Below, piece by piece: positions 16,780 through 18,038 of a stretch of 18,038 nucleotides of DNA. The notes beneath the pieces are model-generated. The model was not told the DNA's origin and ran no database searches. It saw only the letters and a program-made list of their open reading frames with translations. Source of the DNA: Rostrohypoxylon terebratum (lineage: Eukaryota; Ascomycota; Sordariomycetes; Xylariales; Hypoxylaceae); the NCBI GenBank assembly GCA_022497145.1, contig MU386083.1, forward strand, positions 1 through 18,038, given 5' to 3'. Positions within the stretch are counted from its first letter, which is position 1; the number at the start of each line of letters is the position of its first letter. Both the position numbers and the translations under genes were made by a program.

Positions 16780-18038
16780 TAAGGTGCAGTGGAGGTGAAA
16801 AGAACAACAAGAAAATGAGAAGATAGAATTGTTCTTAAATACAATTCATATGGAAAACAATATTGAACTTAGCAGTAAAACTATAAATTAAAGTTGAATC
16901 TTAAAATTGACCAGGCGTCGAGATAATATCCCAACCTGGCAGGCAACACAACCTTAACCTAAGGCTTAGGTGAACTCTGCCTACGAGTATACTAAAACGG
17001 CAACTGCAACTGTCATTAGCTAGTGTATACAACTAGATTTTAGGGAGTCACAATTGGGGAGTTCAATGACAACCTTAATACAGTGTGTGCACACAGGCTT
17101 TTGGAGTAGCTTTGTACTAACCAATGCAGTCAGCATAAGACGCTCATAAATTCACATAAGTCACTAAATTTGACGGGGATGGGGATGGGGATAGCTCATC
17201 AGTCATTCCAACACAGTCATATTAGCACGTGAAACACTCGCGCAACTCACGGTAAAATATACTTCATCTCATTATAGTTTCAATCAACCAAAACATAAAC
17301 ATGGCCAACCTTTCATCACCGTGGAACCTCTAGAACAGCATACGCACACAATTGTATTTTTGCATGACCGAGGAGATAATGCCGGCAATTTCGCGACATA
17401 GCTAGTCTAATCGCGAGATTCTCACGGCCGCACTGTTTTTGAAACAGTATTCCCATCTTTTCGCTGGGTACACAAGCACGCCAACTCGCCCGATACCTCA
17501 CCGCAATGGTATCAGCATGGAAGCATGGGCCGCGCGGCAAGCAATCGAATTCTTCTCGATTTAGATGTGATGTGTCTCCGGGGGAGGGCCGGAGGCAGGA
17601 GGCAGAATCGGTGTTTTTATCGGCTTTTCGTGTAGGATCCCATTTGCCGACCGTAGCTTTGCCGGAAAGGGGGTGCGCGCAACTCGGAGGACATTCCGGA
17701 TCATGGCTATGTCATTTGAAATACGCATGTGTTACTTGAGTCTTGAGCATTGCGCCGATGACCCGCTCGTCTTAGTTTAGTATAGTCGAGGCATACGAGA
17801 CACACCGTGCAATTATGGTGCCCGGGTTGAGTGTAAGGAGCACCCCAATGGAGGACACTGGTTCCATTCGCCAACTGGTATGTATGGTGCTGTGGACTTT
17901 CTGTCACGATGCAAACCAAGCTACCTCACACTCGGAGCCACGGTATAAGGCAAACCACCGTTATGAGACCACCCTCCCTTCGTGCCAGCGTAGAAATGCG
18001 ACGCAAACGCGTCGAGCCATCCCTTGAATGTGTATATA
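16780..18038. other. Spacer upstream of the F-box gene, no supported gene
   Basis: Probably contains the F-box promoter next to 16780. Three GGGGAT units occur at 17175-17192. From about 17310 the base composition becomes more GC-rich and several short frames of 60-77 codons appear, but none has a recognisable domain. Part of a gene lying beyond the window end cannot be excluded. Confidence 0.45.
17175..17192. repeat. Three tandem GGGGAT units
   Basis: GGGGAT occurs three times in tandem. Three G runs are one short of a canonical intramolecular G-quadruplex. Confidence 0.65.

Noticed and set aside
17506..17739. 77-codon ATG frame near the right end
   Set aside because: GC-rich low-information sequence, no domain, and other frames are open in the same place.

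Overview
The window looks like nuclear DNA of a filamentous ascomycete (Pezizomycotina). Its genes carry short GT-AG introns (50-71 nt), intergenic spacers are long and AT-rich, and the protein families (GABA-shunt aldehyde dehydrogenase, membrane-anchored USP deubiquitinase, F-box protein) fit a fungus. No rRNA, tRNA, CRISPR array or intact transposon was recognised.

Layout. (1) 769-2698 (+): an apparently intact eight-exon succinate-semialdehyde dehydrogenase-type ALDH of 500 aa. (2) 3811-5733 (-): a single-exon 640-aa USP-family deubiquitinase with an N-terminal membrane anchor (Ubp16/USP30-like), convergent with gene 1. Its UAG stop is followed in the same frame by 119 open, protein-like codons. 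(3) 5734-7827: AT-rich spacer without a supported gene. (4) 7828-10844: a tract densely packed with short, mutually unrelated hairpins. The first ~2.4 kb is GC-rich and the last ~0.35 kb AT-rich. At least eleven hairpins share the same apical sequence, CCAG (plus strand; CTGG on the minus strand), although their arms differ. A foldback element with a perfect 39-bp inverted repeat is embedded in it. No convincing protein is encoded. This is the main candidate for something undescribed. (5) 10845-13568: AT-rich spacer with one further pair of GC-rich hairpins near 12.8 kb. (6) 13569-14290 (-): a possible secreted Ser/Thr-rich protein whose reading frame needs introns, or is broken. (7) 15334-16779 (-): an F-box protein of 481 aa. 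(8) 16780-18038: spacer to the window end.

The three solid genes are housekeeping or regulatory and do not form an obvious pathway: one enzyme of GABA catabolism and two proteins of the ubiquitin system (one removes ubiquitin, one probably recruits ubiquitin-ligase substrates). Nothing shows that they are co-regulated, and the hairpin tract has no evident functional link to them.
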